DNA of 64,000 nucleotides from Magnetospirillum sp. (GCA_024707145.1 JANQAI010000008.1:310001-374000); one strand, 5' to 3'. Positions 8,968 through 19,580 are shown, counted from the stretch's first letter. Numbers and translations: made by a program. The notes: generated from the letters alone by a model not told the origin.

Positions 8968-10231
8968 ATGCTCGCCCGTTTTGCCGCCTGCGCCTGCCTG
9001 TTGCTCAGCTTTGCCGCCGCGCCCATGGCCTTCGGACAGGAGGTCGACCGCATCGCCGCCGTCGTGAACGACGACATCATCTCGCTGCGGGAGCTGGAAG
9101 GGCGGCTGCAGATGGCGCTGGTGTATTCCAACATGCCTGACAGCGTCGAGGCCCGCCGCCGCGTGGCTCCCCAGGTCCTGCGCAAGCTGATCGACGAGAG
9201 ACTGCAGATGCAGGAGGCCAACCGCCTCAAGATCTCGCTGAGCGCCGCGGAAGTGGAAAACGGCATCGCCCTTATTGAACAGCAGAACCGCCTGCCCAAA
9301 GGCGGCCTTTTCGCCACCCTGGCGCGCGCCGGCGTGGATGGGCAGATGGCACGCGACCAGATCAAGGCCGATTTGACCTGGATGCGGGTAACCGGCCGCA
9401 CCCTGCAGCCGCAGATCAAGGTGGGCGAGGAAGAGATCAACGACCGCCTGGAAACCCTGCGGGAACGCCGGGGCCAGCCCGAATACCTGCTGGCCGAGAT
9501 CGTCCTGCCGGTGGACACCCCGGCCCAGGAAGACGACGCCCGCCACACCGGCGAGCGCCTGGTGGAGCAACTGAAGGCCGGAGCGCCCTTCGCCGCCCTG
9601 GCCCGCCAGTTTTCTCGCTCTCCCACCGCCGGCAACGGCGGCGTGATGGGCTGGCTGGCCCAGGGCGCGCTGGACGAGGAGATCGCCGGGCCGGTGGCGC
9701 AATTAAACAAGGGCCAGGTTTCCCCCCCTCGTGCGGACCGGATCGGGCTTCGCCATCCTGCAGATGCTCGACCAGCGCATTGCCGGCCAAGTCGCCAATC
9801 CCGAGGATGCCCAGGTGACCTTGTCCCAGGTCATCCTGCCGGTGCCCAAGGACGCCCCCCCCAAACAGGAGCTGCTGGCCCGCGCCGCCCAGATCACCAC
9901 GCCGGCCAAGTCCTGCGCCGACCTGGAGGCCATCGGCCGCCGCGCCGGTTCTGTAGGCCCGCTCACCCTGGGAACCAAGCGGATCGGCGAACTTACCGGC
10001 GTGCTGCGCCGCATCGCCGCATCGCTGCCGCCCAACCGCGCCAGCGACCCGTTGGACACGCCGGAAGGCATCCAGGTGGTGATGGTGTGCGAACGGGTGG
10101 AATCGCTGAAGGTGAGCGAGCCGACGCGCGAACAGGTGCGCCGCATGATCGAGGACGAGCGCATGGACATGCTGTCGCGCCGTTACATCCGCAATCTGCG
10201 GCGCCAAGCCTTCATCGACATCCGGGGCTAA
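8968..10231 (+). CDS. surA: Periplasmic chaperone/prolyl isomerase SurA (frameshifted as read)
   Basis: SurA escorts outer-membrane proteins, LptD among them, through the periplasm. Residues 1-24 are a signal peptide ending AFGQ. The N-terminal chaperone domain follows (RIAAVVNDDIISLRELE), then one recognisable parvulin domain (EYLLAEIVLPVD to GNGGVMGWLAQG) and a degenerate second one. The frame breaks in a run of seven C at 9722-9728; six C would continue SPLVRTGSGFAILQ. The repaired length is about 420 residues, normal for SurA. The ATG at 8968 has GAAGGA seven bases upstream. An ATG at 8944 overlapping lptD is less likely. The frame is intact apart from the homopolymer, so a sequencing error is favoured. 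Confidence 0.93.
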
Positions 10232-10234
10232 GCG

Positions 10235-11260
10235 GTGACGGTTGCGCACCAGCCAGCCGACGCGCCGGTGGCCCTGACCATGGGCGAACCGGCGGGCATC
10301 GGCGGCGAGATCACCTTGCAGGCCTGGACCCGCCGTAGCGAGGGGCTGCCCTGCTTCTTCGCCATCGACGATCCCGAGCGGCTGGCGGCCCTGGCGGCCC
10401 GGCTGGGGATGGCGGTTCCCATCCAGCCCATCGGCTCGCCAGACGATGCGCCGGATGTGTTCCAACGTGCCCTGCCGGTGCTGGCGCAGCCCCTGGCCGA
10501 AATGGTCGGGCCGGGCTGTCCTGCCCCGGCGAACGCGGCCTCGGTGCGCGCCTCGATCGCCCGGGCGGTGGAACTGGCCCGCACGGGAGCCGCCAGCGCG
10601 GTGGTCACCAATCCCATCCACAAGGCGGTGATGTACCAGGGCGGCTTCCGCTTTCCCGGCCACACCGAATTTCTCGCCCACCTGCTGGGGCTGGACGGCA
10701 GCGAGGTGATGATGCTGGCCTGCCCGTCTCTGCGGGTAGTACCGGTGACCATCCACCTCAGCCTGGCGGAGGCCTTGAGGTCGCTGTCGCAGGCGTCCAT
10801 CGTCGCCGCCGGCATGACCACGTCGCGCGCGCTGGCGACCGATTTCGCCCTCGGGCGTCCACGTCTGGCGGTGGCCGGCCTCAACCCCCATGCCGGCGAG
10901 AACGGCGCCATGGGGCGCGAGGAGATCGACATCATCGCCCCGGCGGTGGCCGAACTCCAGGCCGCCGGCATCGACGCTTTCGGTCCGCTGCCGCCGGACA
11001 CCATGTTCCACGCAGCCGCCCGCGCCCGCTACGACGCCGCCTTGTGCATGTACCATGACCAAGCCTTGATCCCGTTGAAGACGCTGGGCTTCGACGAAGG
11101 CGTGAACGTCACCCTGGGCCTGCCCATCGTGCGCACCTCGCCGGACCATGGCACCGCCTTCGAGATCGCCGGCACCGGCCGGGCCAGCGCCGCCAGCCTG
11201 ATGGAGGCATTGCGCCTGGCCGCCTCCATCGCCCACAACCGCCGGACCGCCACCCCATGA
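10235..11260 (+). CDS. pdxA: 4-hydroxythreonine-4-phosphate dehydrogenase PdxA
   Basis: PdxA carries out the NAD-dependent oxidation of 4-phosphohydroxy-L-threonine in the DXP-dependent pyridoxal 5'-phosphate pathway. The 341-residue protein has the N-terminal [11 protein letters not shown] motif (15-25) and the three metal-binding histidines in PGHTE (H143), NPHAGENG (H219) and MYHDQALIP (H274), followed by RTSPDHGTA. Translation starts at GTG, three bases after the surA stop. It overlaps rsmA by ATGA. The surA-pdxA-rsmA order is widely conserved in proteobacteria. Confidence 0.97.
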   Translation: MTVAHQPADAPVALTMGEPAGIGGEITLQAWTRRSEGLPCFFAIDDPERLAALAARLGMAVPIQPIGSPDDAPDVFQRALPVLAQPLAEMVGPGCPAPANAASVRASIARAVELARTGAASAVVTNPIHKAVMYQGGFRFPGHTEFLAHLLGLDGSEVMMLACPSLRVVPVTIHLSLAEALRSLSQASIVAAGMTTSRALATDFALGRPRLAVAGLNPHAGENGAMGREEIDIIAPAVAELQAAGIDAFGPLPPDTMFHAAARARYDAALCMYHDQALIPLKTLGFDEGVNVTLGLPIVRTSPDHGTAFEIAGTGRASAASLMEALRLAASIAHNRRTATP

Positions 11261-12087
11261 GCGAACTGCCGCCGCTGCGCGATGTCATCGCCGCCCACGG
11301 CCTGGCGGCGCGCAAGTCGCTGGGCCAGCACTTCCTGCTGGATCTCAACCTGACCGGCCGCATCGCCCGCGGCGCCGGCAATCTGGGCGAGGGCACCTGC
11401 ATCGAGATCGGCCCCGGCCCAGGCGGCCTGACCCGCGCCCTGCTGGATGCCGGGGCCCGGCACGTGGTCGCCATCGAGCGCGATGATCGCGCCATCACCA
11501 TCCAGAACGAGATCGCCGCCCGCTATCCCGGCCGGCTGGAGATCATCGCCGCCGACGCGCTGGAGGTGGACTGCACCAGCCTGGGCGAGGCACCCCGCCG
11601 CATCGTCGCCAACCTGCCCTACAACATCTCGACGGTGCTGCTGTTGCAATGGCTGCGCCAAGCCAGCGCGTTCGAGAGCATGACGCTGATGTTCCAGAAG
11701 GAAGTGGTGGACCGCCTAGCCGCCGCCCCGCGCAGCCCCGATTACGGCCGTCTGTCGGTGATCACCCAGTGGCTGTGCGAGGTGCGGCCGCTGTTCAACG
11801 TGGACAGGCGCGCCTTCACCCCGCCGCCGGCGGTGGAATCCACCGTGGTCAAGCTGATCCCCCATGCCCAGCCGCTGGCGCCCGCCCGCTTCGAGACGCT
11901 GGAGCGGGTGACCGCCGCCGCCTTCGGTCAACGCCGCAAGATGCTGCGTTCCAGCCTGAAGTCGCTGGGCGACGCCGACGCCCTGATCGGCGCCACCGGC
12001 CCCCCCCCCACGGCACGGGCCGAGGAGCTGTCGGTGGAGGAATTCTGCGCCCTGGCCCAGGCCTTGGACGATGGTTCCCGCGGCTGA
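11257..12087 (+). CDS. rsmA: 16S rRNA dimethyladenosine transferase RsmA (KsgA)
   Basis: RsmA dimethylates two adjacent adenines near the 3' end of 16S rRNA (A1518/A1519 in E. coli numbering), a late step in 30S maturation. The 276-residue protein has SLGQHFLLD (21-29), the SAM-binding [10 protein letters not shown] (50-59), and the catalytic NLPYNIST motif (119-126). The start codon overlaps the pdxA stop. The last gene of the lptF-rsmA run. Confidence 0.97.
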   Translation: MSELPPLRDVIAAHGLAARKSLGQHFLLDLNLTGRIARGAGNLGEGTCIEIGPGPGGLTRALLDAGARHVVAIERDDRAITIQNEIAARYPGRLEIIAADALEVDCTSLGEAPRRIVANLPYNISTVLLLQWLRQASAFESMTLMFQKEVVDRLAAAPRSPDYGRLSVITQWLCEVRPLFNVDRRAFTPPPAVESTVVKLIPHAQPLAPARFETLERVTAAAFGQRRKMLRSSLKSLGDADALIGATGPPPTARAEELSVEEFCALAQALDDGSRG

Positions 12088-12135
12088 GGGCATTCTCCCA
12101 TGGTCCGCGCAAGGCGGCTCGGCTATGCTGGCGCC

Positions 12136-13675
12136 ATGACATCCTCGTCCGGACCCCATCGCCACCCTGGAGCGGCGGGCCTCGTCGGCCTGCCGGCGGA
12201 TGGTCTCGCCCAGATGCTGGAAGACGTCCTGACCGCCGATCCGCTGGCGAAGCCCGTCCAGGCGCCCCGCCCTGAACCGGCCGAGCCCGAATTGCCTGGG
12301 GCCTTTGCCGGTGAAGGCGCACCCTACGCCCTGGAGGACCTGCTGTCCGGCCTGCCACCCGCGCCGGAGGAAGAGGAACCCGGGGAAACCGTCGAGGTGC
12401 AGGAGCCCGAACCGGCCCTGCTGCTGACGGAAGTGGCCCCTCCGGACATGTTCCAATCGCCGGGCGGCTGGACGGCACCGCCCCCGGAAACGCCCGACGA
12501 ACCATCGGACGACGAAGCCGAACCGCTTGTCTTGTCCGCGGAGGAGGAACTGCGCGCGGCCGATCCCGGCGGCACCGTGGATGCCGTCATGGATATGGCC
12601 GCCGCCGAGCCGGCTCCCGCCGCCGAAATCCTGGTGCTGACCAACGCCATGGAGGTTGCCCCCGTTCCGGCGGCAGGAGAACCGGTGTGGGACGCCTCGG
12701 CTCTGACCATGGGCAATATCGTCGACGCGTTGCGCGCCCTGGCCGTCGATGAGCCCGTCCCCGCGACTCCGCCGGTGGCCGGCGACGAAACCCCGCTGCC
12801 GGCCACTACTGAGTTTCCGGTCAGCGAAGAGGAGCAAGCCGATGGCGAACCGGAGGCCGAGCCTGCCGAAGCGGCAACGCTGCCGGCCGAGGAGGACCTT
12901 GCCCCACGCCTGACCGGAACCGTCGAAGCCCTGATCGCCGCCCATCGCCCCACCGTTAGCGGCGAGGGCAAGGGTGACCCCGCCCTGCCCGAACGCCTGG
13001 ACGCCCTGGCCGTTCTGCTGGCCGATCCGCCGCCGGCCGAGGATTTCGCCGCTCTGGACGCGCTTTACGCCTGCTGGCCCAAAGGCACCCAGGACAGCGC
13101 CAGCCGGGCGCTGCTCGGGGCGGCCCATAACCTGTCGCGCAATTTCGGCCTGCCGGACAAGCTGCCCATGGCCTCGGCAAAGGCTTGGCGCATGCTCTCG
13201 CCGACGGTGTTCGAGGAAGAACTGGCCCAGCGCCTGCGGGACGTGGGGGATTTCATCGCCGACTGGCAGAAGACCCAGCGCACCTTCCTGATCCTCGAAT
13301 TCGGCGAGATCGAACTGATCGAGCATCTGTTCGAGATCGCTGCATCCCGGCTTCCACGCCGAGTTGCTGGCCGGGGTGATGAACTTCAAGGTGCTGTCCA
13401 ACCGGCGCATGGGCCTGTTGCGCCGCATCCCCAACCGGCTGAAGAAACAGGTCGCCCCCCTGCTGCCGGACCGCCAGGACGAAGCGCTGGAACTGATGGC
13501 CCATGCCCGGTCATTGCTGGAGCGGATCGCCGATCCCTCGGGCTTCGCCCCCATCGTCGAAACCGCCTCCAAGATGGTCGAGGAAGTGGACAAGATGATG
13601 AAGGCGGCCGCCGCGCTCGGCGCGCCACCCGCCATGCCGCCGGGCGGTGGCATGGCCTTGGGTCGCATCGGCTGA
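12136..13675 (+). CDS. Unrecognised acidic protein with C-terminal helical domain (frameshifted as read)
   Basis: About 512 residues after repair. Roughly the first 290 residues are Pro/Glu/Ala-rich, acidic and probably disordered. From about 300 on the sequence becomes helical (ERLDALAVLLADPPPAEDF, WRMLSPTVFEEELAQRL, FLILEFGEIELIEHLFEIA). It ends in a basic helix (RIPNRLKKQVAPLLPDRQDE) and a Gly/Met tail. The frame breaks near 13344, where EIA should join PGFHAELLAGVMNFK in the next frame; one extra base explains it. No family is recognised. It starts 48 bases after rsmA. The ATG at 12136 is preferred to 12100 because the first 12 codons look non-coding. Confidence 0.65.
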
Positions 13676-13711
13676 CCTTTCCGCCCCTCACGCGGCCGCG
13701 CGAGAGGAACG

Positions 13712-14410
13712 TCAGCCCCGATTCAACGTCAACACGCGGCCGGCATGGATGGCGGTGGCCAGCCCCACCAGCATTTCCACCGCATCCTCCACATCAGCCA
13801 TGCGGTCGGTGTTGAGGGTCAGGTCGAACTGGCTGGCGTCGGACAGGCGCGAGTGGAAGGTGTCCCACACGAACTTGCCGCGCGCGTGGTTGACCTCTTC
13901 CGCCTTCTTCAATTCATCCTCGAAAGTGCCGCGCCCCTGGGCGGCCATGCGCCGTGCGCACACCTCCGGCGTGCCGGCGATGCGTACCCGCAGGGCGCAG
14001 CCTTCCGCCAGGATCAAATGGGCGCCGCGGCCGATGATGACACCGCCCAGGCGTCCCAGGCTCATCACCACCTTGATCAGGGTGTCGCGATAGACGTCGT
14101 GGCCGATGTCCTTGCCCGAGAACAAGCGGTACAGCCACATGTCCTTGGCCCGGCCCATGCCCTCGTCCAACATCTTGACGATGGCGGGATCGTCGTTCAG
14201 GCGTTGCGCCACCTCCTGCAGCAACTGCTCGTCATAGAGGGGAACGCCCAGGCGCTGGGACAGGCGGGTGGCGATGACGTCGCCGCCCGAGCCATAGTCA
14301 CGGGACAGGGTGATCACCGGCCGGCGGGGTTTGGCGAGCGTTCCCTCGGCAGGGGGGGCCGTCGCCACTTCGGCCATGGCGGCGATAACGGACATGATGT
14401 CGTGAGTCAT
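13712..14410 (-). CDS. Cytidylate-kinase-like P-loop protein
   Basis: A 232-residue protein of the cytidylate kinase-like family (the Cmk-related group also found beside membrane transporters). A divergent P-loop, SRDYGSGGD, lies at 36-44. Further typical strings are GVIIGRGAHLIL and RVRIAGTPEVCARRM. The real substrate is unknown; it is not canonical Cmk. The ATG has GGGAGG six bases upstream. A weak candidate promoter (TATGAT complement at 14440-14445) lies just ahead. Its 3' end faces the unknown gene on the other strand across 36 bases. Confidence 0.82.
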   Translation of the reverse strand: MTHDIMSVIAAMAEVATAPPAEGTLAKPRRPVITLSRDYGSGGDVIATRLSQRLGVPLYDEQLLQEVAQRLNDDPAIVKMLDEGMGRAKDMWLYRLFSGKDIGHDVYRDTLIKVVMSLGRLGGVIIGRGAHLILAEGCALRVRIAGTPEVCARRMAAQGRGTFEDELKKAEEVNHARGKFVWDTFHSRLSDASQFDLTLNTDRMADVEDAVEMLVGLATAIHAGRVLTLNRG

Positions 14411-14842
14411 GATGTGCCTCCCGATCCGTCACGGGAATCATCATACGCCCCTGCGCGGCAGGCGGAAAGGCACCCTCCCCACGAGGGAGCCACGCGAGAA
14501 ACGCATTTATGCGGAATTTCCGGGAGCGGCCGACAGCCCGCAGGCGCCCCGGCGCCCCGATTACACGGTACGAAGTCCGCGTCATCGAGGCGCCGCCCCC
14601 TCCCCCCGGGAGATTGGCCGCGGGGAACGGAGCAGCCACAAGGGCAACCCCGTTCAAGAACGCTCCGTGGCGGCAGAGCCGAAGCCCCCCTTCGCATCCA
14701 CCGCCGGGCGTACCCGCTGGAAAACCATATTATGCGAAGGTGTATACGAAAGCATCAGGTAATCACCTGACACCCCCATCCTAAAGGGGAATACGCACAG
14801 GTTTTGTTCATACCGGAGAGGTGCGCGAGGAGCAGGACCTGC
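14411..14842. other. 432-bp gap with small hairpins, no convincing gene
   Basis: The gap lies between two leftward genes. Near the end of the LOG gene it holds a perfect short hairpin (CAGGT-AATC-ACCTG, 14756-14769) and a C4/G4 pair just after it, which could terminate the LOG transcript. The part next to 14411 holds the ribosome-binding site and possible promoter of the kinase-like gene. A 91-codon Pro/Arg-rich frame at 14509-14784 looks like composition noise. Confidence 0.4.
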
Positions 14843-15736
14843 CTATTTCGGCAGCCGGTAATATTCCGCGACGATGTTCCAGGCTTCCTCGGCCGTCTCG
14901 ACGAAGGTCAGCAGCTCCTTGTCCTCGGGGCTGATCATGCCTTCCATCATCATGGCGTCGAAGTTCAGCACCCGCTCCCAGTACTCGCGGCCGAACAGCA
15001 GCACGGGGATGGGCTCGATCTTGCCGGTCTGGATCAGGGTCAGCGCCTCGAACAGTTCGTCCAGCGTGCCGAAGCCGCCGGGGAACACCACCAGGGCCTT
15101 CACCCGGATCAGGAAGTGCATCTTCCTGATGGCGAAATAGTGGAAGCGGAAGCACAGTTCCGGCGTGACGTAGCGGTTGGGTGCCTGCTCCATGGGCAGG
15201 ACGATGTTCAGGCCGATGGACTTGGCCCCCACGTCCGAGGCGCCGCGATTGGCCGCTTCCATGATGCCGGGGCCGCCGCCGGTCTTGACCACGAAATCGC
15301 AGACATGCTCGCCCACGCAGGTGTTGCTGACGATCTGGGCCAGCCGGCGCGCCTCTTCGTAATAGCGGGAATTGGCCAGCATGCGCCGTGCCACCGAGAC
15401 CTTGCGGGCCAGCATCTTGTCGCGTGGCAGGACGCGGGCGGCCGCCTCGGCCTCGGCCAGATGGCGGGCGGCGGTTTCGGGGTCGGGAATGCGGGCCGAG
15501 CCGAACATGGCGATGGTGGAGCGGATACCCTGCTCCTGCTGCAGCAGCTCCGGCTTCATCAGCTCCAGCTGCAGGCGCACGGCCCGCAGGTCGGGGCGCA
15601 GCAGGAAGTCTTCGTCCTCGAAGGCCAGGCGATAGGCGGGCGAGGCGGTCTGCGGCGTCTCCTCGGCGGGGGCCTGGGCGATGGCGGCGTCCTCGCGGGC
15701 GGAAGGAAAGGGATCTGCGTGGTTGTTCTTGGGCAT
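14843..15736 (-). CDS. LOG-family protein (Rossmann-fold nucleotide hydrolase type)
   Basis: A 297-residue member of the lysine-decarboxylase-like/LOG family. The family signatures GGGPGIME (153-160) and PGGFGTLDE (219-227) are intact. Relatives act as nucleotide 5'-monophosphate nucleosidases, with cytokinin riboside monophosphate or purine/pyrimidine monophosphates as substrates. This is the longer bacterial type with about 70 extra N-terminal residues, whose biological role is not settled. The substrate is not visible from sequence. It is a single gene flanked by gaps; the ATG was chosen because upstream sequence becomes intergenic. Confidence 0.88.
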   Translation of the reverse strand: MPKNNHADPFPSAREDAAIAQAPAEETPQTASPAYRLAFEDEDFLLRPDLRAVRLQLELMKPELLQQEQGIRSTIAMFGSARIPDPETAARHLAEAEAAARVLPRDKMLARKVSVARRMLANSRYYEEARRLAQIVSNTCVGEHVCDFVVKTGGGPGIMEAANRGASDVGAKSIGLNIVLPMEQAPNRYVTPELCFRFHYFAIRKMHFLIRVKALVVFPGGFGTLDELFEALTLIQTGKIEPIPVLLFGREYWERVLNFDAMMMEGMISPEDKELLTFVETAEEAWNIVAEYYRLPK

Positions 15737-15876
15737 GGCGCCTGTCCACTGGGAAAGAATGCATAGTGTGGCGGCGGCTTCGTTACGACCGCGTAAACAT
15801 AGCGCCGCCTGGAAAGCCGCCCGCGCATGGGCTATATGGGATCAGCCCTTGCGCCCGAACCATAAGAGCCGCTTCC

Positions 15877-16533
15877 ATGACCGTCCAGCACCTTGGCGAT
15901 TTCGGTGATTTCAGCCTGTCCGTCGTCGTCACCAGCCCGCCCTGGTACGAGAACGCCTACATCGTCCGCCATCGCCCCACCGGCGAACTGGTGGTGGTCG
16001 ATCCCGGCGGCGACGCCGAACGCATCCTGGCGGCGGTGCGCGCCGAGAAGGGCAAGCCCGTGGCCATCTGGCTGACCCACGGCCATCCCGACCATCTGGG
16101 AGCGGCCCGTGCGCTGGAGGACGAACTGGACGTGGACACCCTGGCCCACCAGGACGAAATCCCGGTGATTGCCCGGGCCGGCGACCTCAGCCGCGCCTTC
16201 ACCGGCGAAGCCCAGGCAGGGCCGGCACGGGTGCGGCCGTTCGACGGCGAGCCCACGTTGAGCCTGGGCGGGGCCGAAGTGCGAGTGGTCCACACCCCTG
16301 GCCACACGCCGGGTGGTGTCTGCTACGATTTCGGCGCCTTCGCCCTGACCGGCGACACCCTGTTCCGCCACGGCGTCGGCCGCACCGACCTGCCCGGCGG
16401 CAGCGAGGAAACCCTGTGGCGGTCCATCCCCCGCTTCCTCGGCAAGATCGCCGACACCACCGTGCTGTTCTCGGGCCACGGCCCCGAATGGCCCGCCGGC
16501 GAGGCCCGGCGGTGGTGGTCCATGATGGCCTAA
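15877..16533 (+). CDS. Metallo-beta-lactamase-fold hydrolase
   Basis: 218 residues with the canonical THGHPDHLG metal motif (67-75), a later HTPGHTPGG motif, a metal-bridging Asp in ALTGDTLF, and a final SGHGPEW. This is the glyoxalase II-like branch of the family (binuclear Zn/Fe centre). The substrate is not determined; hydroxyacylglutathione or a related thioester are possibilities. There is no strong ribosome-binding site. The ATG is the first in-frame start matching the family start. Confidence 0.87.
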   Translation: MTVQHLGDFGDFSLSVVVTSPPWYENAYIVRHRPTGELVVVDPGGDAERILAAVRAEKGKPVAIWLTHGHPDHLGAARALEDELDVDTLAHQDEIPVIARAGDLSRAFTGEAQAGPARVRPFDGEPTLSLGGAEVRVVHTPGHTPGGVCYDFGAFALTGDTLFRHGVGRTDLPGGSEETLWRSIPRFLGKIADTTVLFSGHGPEWPAGEARRWWSMMA

Positions 16534-16860
16534 TCAGCCGCCGCGTGGGCCGAGCAGGATCACCAGCGCCCCAGTGATGCACAGGGCGGCACCGATTCCG
16601 TCCCAGCGGTCGGGCCGGCTGCCCTCGACGCCCCACATCCACGCCAGCGAGGCCAGGATATAGATGCCGCCATAGGCGGCGTAGGCGCGGCCGGCGAATT
16701 CCGCATCCACCCGCGTCAGCGCCCAGGCGAACAGGGCCAGACTGACCATGCCCGGCAGCAGCCACAGGGGCGACTTGTCCAGGCGCAGCCATGCCCAGAA
16801 GGCGAAGCAGCCGCCGATCTCGGCGAAGGCCGCCAGGGCGTAGGTGAGAACGGCGGCCAT
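16534..16860 (-). CDS. YnfA-family small membrane protein
   Basis: A 108-residue protein with four hydrophobic segments, of the UPF0060/YnfA family, which is related to small multidrug resistance transporters. The ends are typical: [17 protein letters not shown] near the N terminus, [19 protein letters not shown] in the third segment, and a final [10 protein letters not shown]. Actual substrates are not established for the family. Its ATG overlaps the stop of the gene upstream, so the two are probably co-transcribed. Confidence 0.93.
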   Translation of the reverse strand: MAAVLTYALAAFAEIGGCFAFWAWLRLDKSPLWLLPGMVSLALFAWALTRVDAEFAGRAYAAYGGIYILASLAWMWGVEGSRPDRWDGIGAALCITGALVILLGPRGG

Positions 16861-17717
16861 CAGCGCCGGCCCATCCCCCAGGGCGTCATCTCCACCAGGG
16901 CGAGCCCGGCGGGGATCTGGGCGCGGGCGATATCCAGGTCGTCGCCGTCCACCGGGATGCGCATCAGCCCGGCCGGCAGCGATAGGTCGATGGTGCGCCG
17001 GGTGGCATCGTCCAGACGGGGAACCGGCCGGACCATGGACACCGACGAGCGCAGCAGGCGGGCCCGGGTGGGATCGTCGGCGGCGATCATCACCCGCTTC
17101 AGCGAAGCCTGGGCGGTGGCCAGGGTCAGCACGGCGATGGCGCGGGCCGGCATGTCCTCCTCGGCGGCGGCCAGGGCGACGAAGCGGCGACGGTCGCCCT
17201 CGACGGCGTAGGAGGCGGGCGGGGAGTCGGTGTCGTAAAGCCATTGCCCACCGGCCAGGGAATACAGGCTGCGGCGGCTGCCATGCTCCACCGCCAGGGT
17301 GCCGTCCTCGGCCAAGCTGGCGGTGCGACCGGGGGCGACGACGGTGTAGAGCGCCGGCTGCCTGACGTCCTCGACGCCGTCCAGCGGCCAAGCGTCCAGC
17401 CGCACTCGCCCCTCGCCCGGGCGCGAGGCGAAGACGTCGGCGTTGATCACCTCGAGCCGCAGCAGCAGACGGCGGGGGCGCGGATCGCCGGGCATGGAGA
17501 CGTGCATGGTCTGGAAGGTGACGTTGACCATGCGGCCGTCCAGCCGGCCGTCGCGCTCGCGCACGCCGAACACCGATTCGCCGGACAGGGCATTGAACAT
17601 GGCGCCCTTGACGGCCCAGGCGGTCAGGCCGATCCCCGCCAGCAGAAGCGGCGACGTCGCCAGCATGACGAATCCGGCGAAGACGAAACCGACAATGAAG
17701 GTCCAGACGAAACGCAT
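16860..17717 (-). CDS. Membrane-anchored protein of unknown function
   Basis: 285 residues. A hydrophobic N-terminal segment (about 5-38) would anchor it in the inner membrane, with the rest probably periplasmic. The remainder is beta-rich without recognisable motifs. I do not recognise the family. It is translationally linked to the YnfA gene downstream (stop and start share bases), which suggests a two-gene unit. Confidence 0.65.
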   Translation of the reverse strand: MRFVWTFIVGFVFAGFVMLATSPLLLAGIGLTAWAVKGAMFNALSGESVFGVRERDGRLDGRMVNVTFQTMHVSMPGDPRPRRLLLRLEVINADVFASRPGEGRVRLDAWPLDGVEDVRQPALYTVVAPGRTASLAEDGTLAVEHGSRRSLYSLAGGQWLYDTDSPPASYAVEGDRRRFVALAAAEEDMPARAIAVLTLATAQASLKRVMIAADDPTRARLLRSSVSMVRPVPRLDDATRRTIDLSLPAGLMRIPVDGDDLDIARAQIPAGLALVEMTPWGMGRR

Positions 17718-17778
17718 TCTTTGCCCCGATACCTTGGCCGAACCTTACGCGCAAGGGCGTGGCGGAGCAACCAGCGTG

Positions 17779-18948
17779 CTATAATTCCATGCCGGTCTTG
17801 AAGTACTGGTCGGCCAGACGGCCCTGCACGTATTTCACCCCCAGGGTGCGGGCGAAGGGAAACGCCTTGGGCGAATCGCAACGCGACAGCACCAGTTCGC
17901 AGCCTTCCCCCAACCCCGATTTGCCGCGCACCAGCACGGCCAGATCCTCGTGCGGGGCCGACAGCAATTCGTTGTGCCAGATCACCTTGATGAAATCCGG
18001 ATTGAGGTGGCGGAAGTTCAGCAGGCTGAAATCGCGCCACTCCAGGCCGTCCACGCACAGCCGCAGCCCTTTTTCCCGCACCAGCCCCTGGACGTCGCGA
18101 TAGAGCGAGAAGTGCTGCACCAGATCGGTCTTGTGGATCTCCAGCACGATCTTGCCGGCCAGCTTGGTGGGCAGCCTTTCGTAGAAGTCGGCGAATTCCT
18201 TGGACAGGATGGTGGACAGGCTGACATTGACGCTGAACGCCTTGTGGCGGTACTCGGCGATCTCCTTGACCAGCGCGCGCAGGGTGGCGCGGTCGTAATC
18301 CTCGGACAAGGCGTGGAACAGCCACGGGCTGCCCGACAAGCTGACCTCGGGCAGGAAGACGCTCTCGATCTGCTTGCTGGCGATGTAGAACTCCAGGAAC
18401 TCGATGGAGGGCACCTTGTTGCCGATGAAGTAGACCGGCTGGTTGAAGATGCAGTGGCGCAGGTCGGTGGTGCGCAGCTTCTCGGACAGCAGGCTCAGGT
18501 GTTCGGGCCCCATGGGCCGCTTGACCGGACCCGAGGGGATTTCCTGCTTCTGGCCCAGGATGCCCTTGAAGGCGGCGAACACCAGGTCCAGTTCCTTGAC
18601 CGCGTCGGCGACCTTGTAGAACGAGTATTCGTTATACGGATTGCGGGCGGTCACCGGCTCATCGCAGAACAGCTTCTCCACCCGGTTGCACACCGCCAGC
18701 ACCTCGGACACCGTGATGTGGGAATAAGCCACGAACAGGTCGTAATTGTTGGCGGTGAACACCTCGCAATAGGGCGAGCGGGCGAAACTCTTCTTGATGA
18801 AGTGCTTGGCGCTTTCCACCTTGCGCGCCACATCCCGGGCCGGCGGCGCCATGGACACGCAGAAATGGATCAGCCGCTTGCCCAGGGGGCTTTTCTTGAT
18901 GGCATTCAGTTCGTGCAGGAACGCACGTTCGGATTCGGTCACGCGCAT
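17779..18948 (-). CDS. Degenerate EAL-like protein
   Basis: A 389-residue soluble protein. The C-terminal half resembles an EAL fold: a strand-helix pattern around FSVNVSLSTILSKEFADF, then VLEIHKTD and LCVDGLEWRDFSLLNF. The catalytic signatures are lost: the EAL tripeptide itself is missing, and the DDFGTG loop is replaced by VDGLEW. c-di-GMP hydrolysis is therefore unlikely; a binding or scaffold role is more plausible. The N-terminal half (1-150) is unassigned but has the balance of a folded helical domain, possibly a decayed GGDEF or sensor. It is a single gene. Domain assignment is by pattern only and moderately sure. Confidence 0.6.
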   Translation of the reverse strand: MRVTESERAFLHELNAIKKSPLGKRLIHFCVSMAPPARDVARKVESAKHFIKKSFARSPYCEVFTANNYDLFVAYSHITVSEVLAVCNRVEKLFCDEPVTARNPYNEYSFYKVADAVKELDLVFAAFKGILGQKQEIPSGPVKRPMGPEHLSLLSEKLRTTDLRHCIFNQPVYFIGNKVPSIEFLEFYIASKQIESVFLPEVSLSGSPWLFHALSEDYDRATLRALVKEIAEYRHKAFSVNVSLSTILSKEFADFYERLPTKLAGKIVLEIHKTDLVQHFSLYRDVQGLVREKGLRLCVDGLEWRDFSLLNFRHLNPDFIKVIWHNELLSAPHEDLAVLVRGKSGLGEGCELVLSRCDSPKAFPFARTLGVKYVQGRLADQYFKTGMEL

Positions 18949-18998
18949 CGTGATCGCCCACCTCTCTACCCAGCCTTGCTCCGTCCGCCGGACCGCCT

Positions 18999-19412
18999 TC
19001 AGGCGGCCGTCGACCTGGCGGTGATGAACTGCGCGTACTGCGCGTCAGTCCCCAGGATGTGCCCCAGCAGCCAGTCGAGCACGAAAGCGCGCACCCGGAT
19101 GGCGACCTTGTGGGCGTCCGCGCCGTTCGCCATGCTTTGCAGCCGCCGGACCTCGGCGGCGAATTGCATGTGCAGGGCGGCATGGTCGTCCAGGCCGGGA
19201 TACCCCCAGGCCTTCATCAAGGCTTCCTCGTGGGCGAAGTGGTAGTCGATATAGTCGCCCAGCGCGCCGATGACGTCGTGCAGACAGTCGCCGGCCCGGT
19301 CGCTGTCGATGTTGACGGTGAGTTGGTTGAGCAGCGCGAACAGGATCAGATGCTGGGCATCCATATCCGGTTGGCCGATCTTGTACTCGTCATCCCAAAC
19401 CAGCATGCCCAT
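18999..19412 (-). CDS. Bacteriohemerythrin
   Basis: A 137-residue four-helix di-iron O2-binding protein. All seven iron ligands are visible: H21, H58, E62, H77, H81, H118 and D123. Single-domain hemerythrins store or sense oxygen, or deliver it to membrane oxidases, and are abundant in microaerophilic and magnetotactic bacteria. The start at 19412 follows a GGGGGG-containing stretch; 19406 (MLVW) is equally possible, and the longer frame from 19442 adds residues not typical of the family. A second hemerythrin lies at 58505. Confidence 0.92.
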   Translation of the reverse strand: MGMLVWDDEYKIGQPDMDAQHLILFALLNQLTVNIDSDRAGDCLHDVIGALGDYIDYHFAHEEALMKAWGYPGLDDHAALHMQFAAEVRRLQSMANGADAHKVAIRVRAFVLDWLLGHILGTDAQYAQFITARSTAA

Positions 19413-19580
19413 CCCCCCGCGTAAAAAAGGCCATCGCGCCAAGGAATGGCGGACGGCCTGTGCGTAACACTAGCCAATAGATGTTTAGCGAATCAAGGGC
19501 GTTCTCGTGGCACGTTCGCGGCGAACCCGTCGCACGGCCCCTCTGTTGGCCTGGGCATCACCTCATCAACGGAGAACGCC

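Noticed and set aside
9715-9735. Programmed frameshifting in surA
   Set aside because: The C7 run could slip, but ten unrelated genes show the same +1 type of break and SurA is not known to use recoding; an insertion error is simpler.
14509-14784. 91-codon Pro/Arg-rich frame in the gap before the kinase-like gene
   Set aside because: No ribosome-binding site, no conserved pattern; composition matches random GC-rich DNA.
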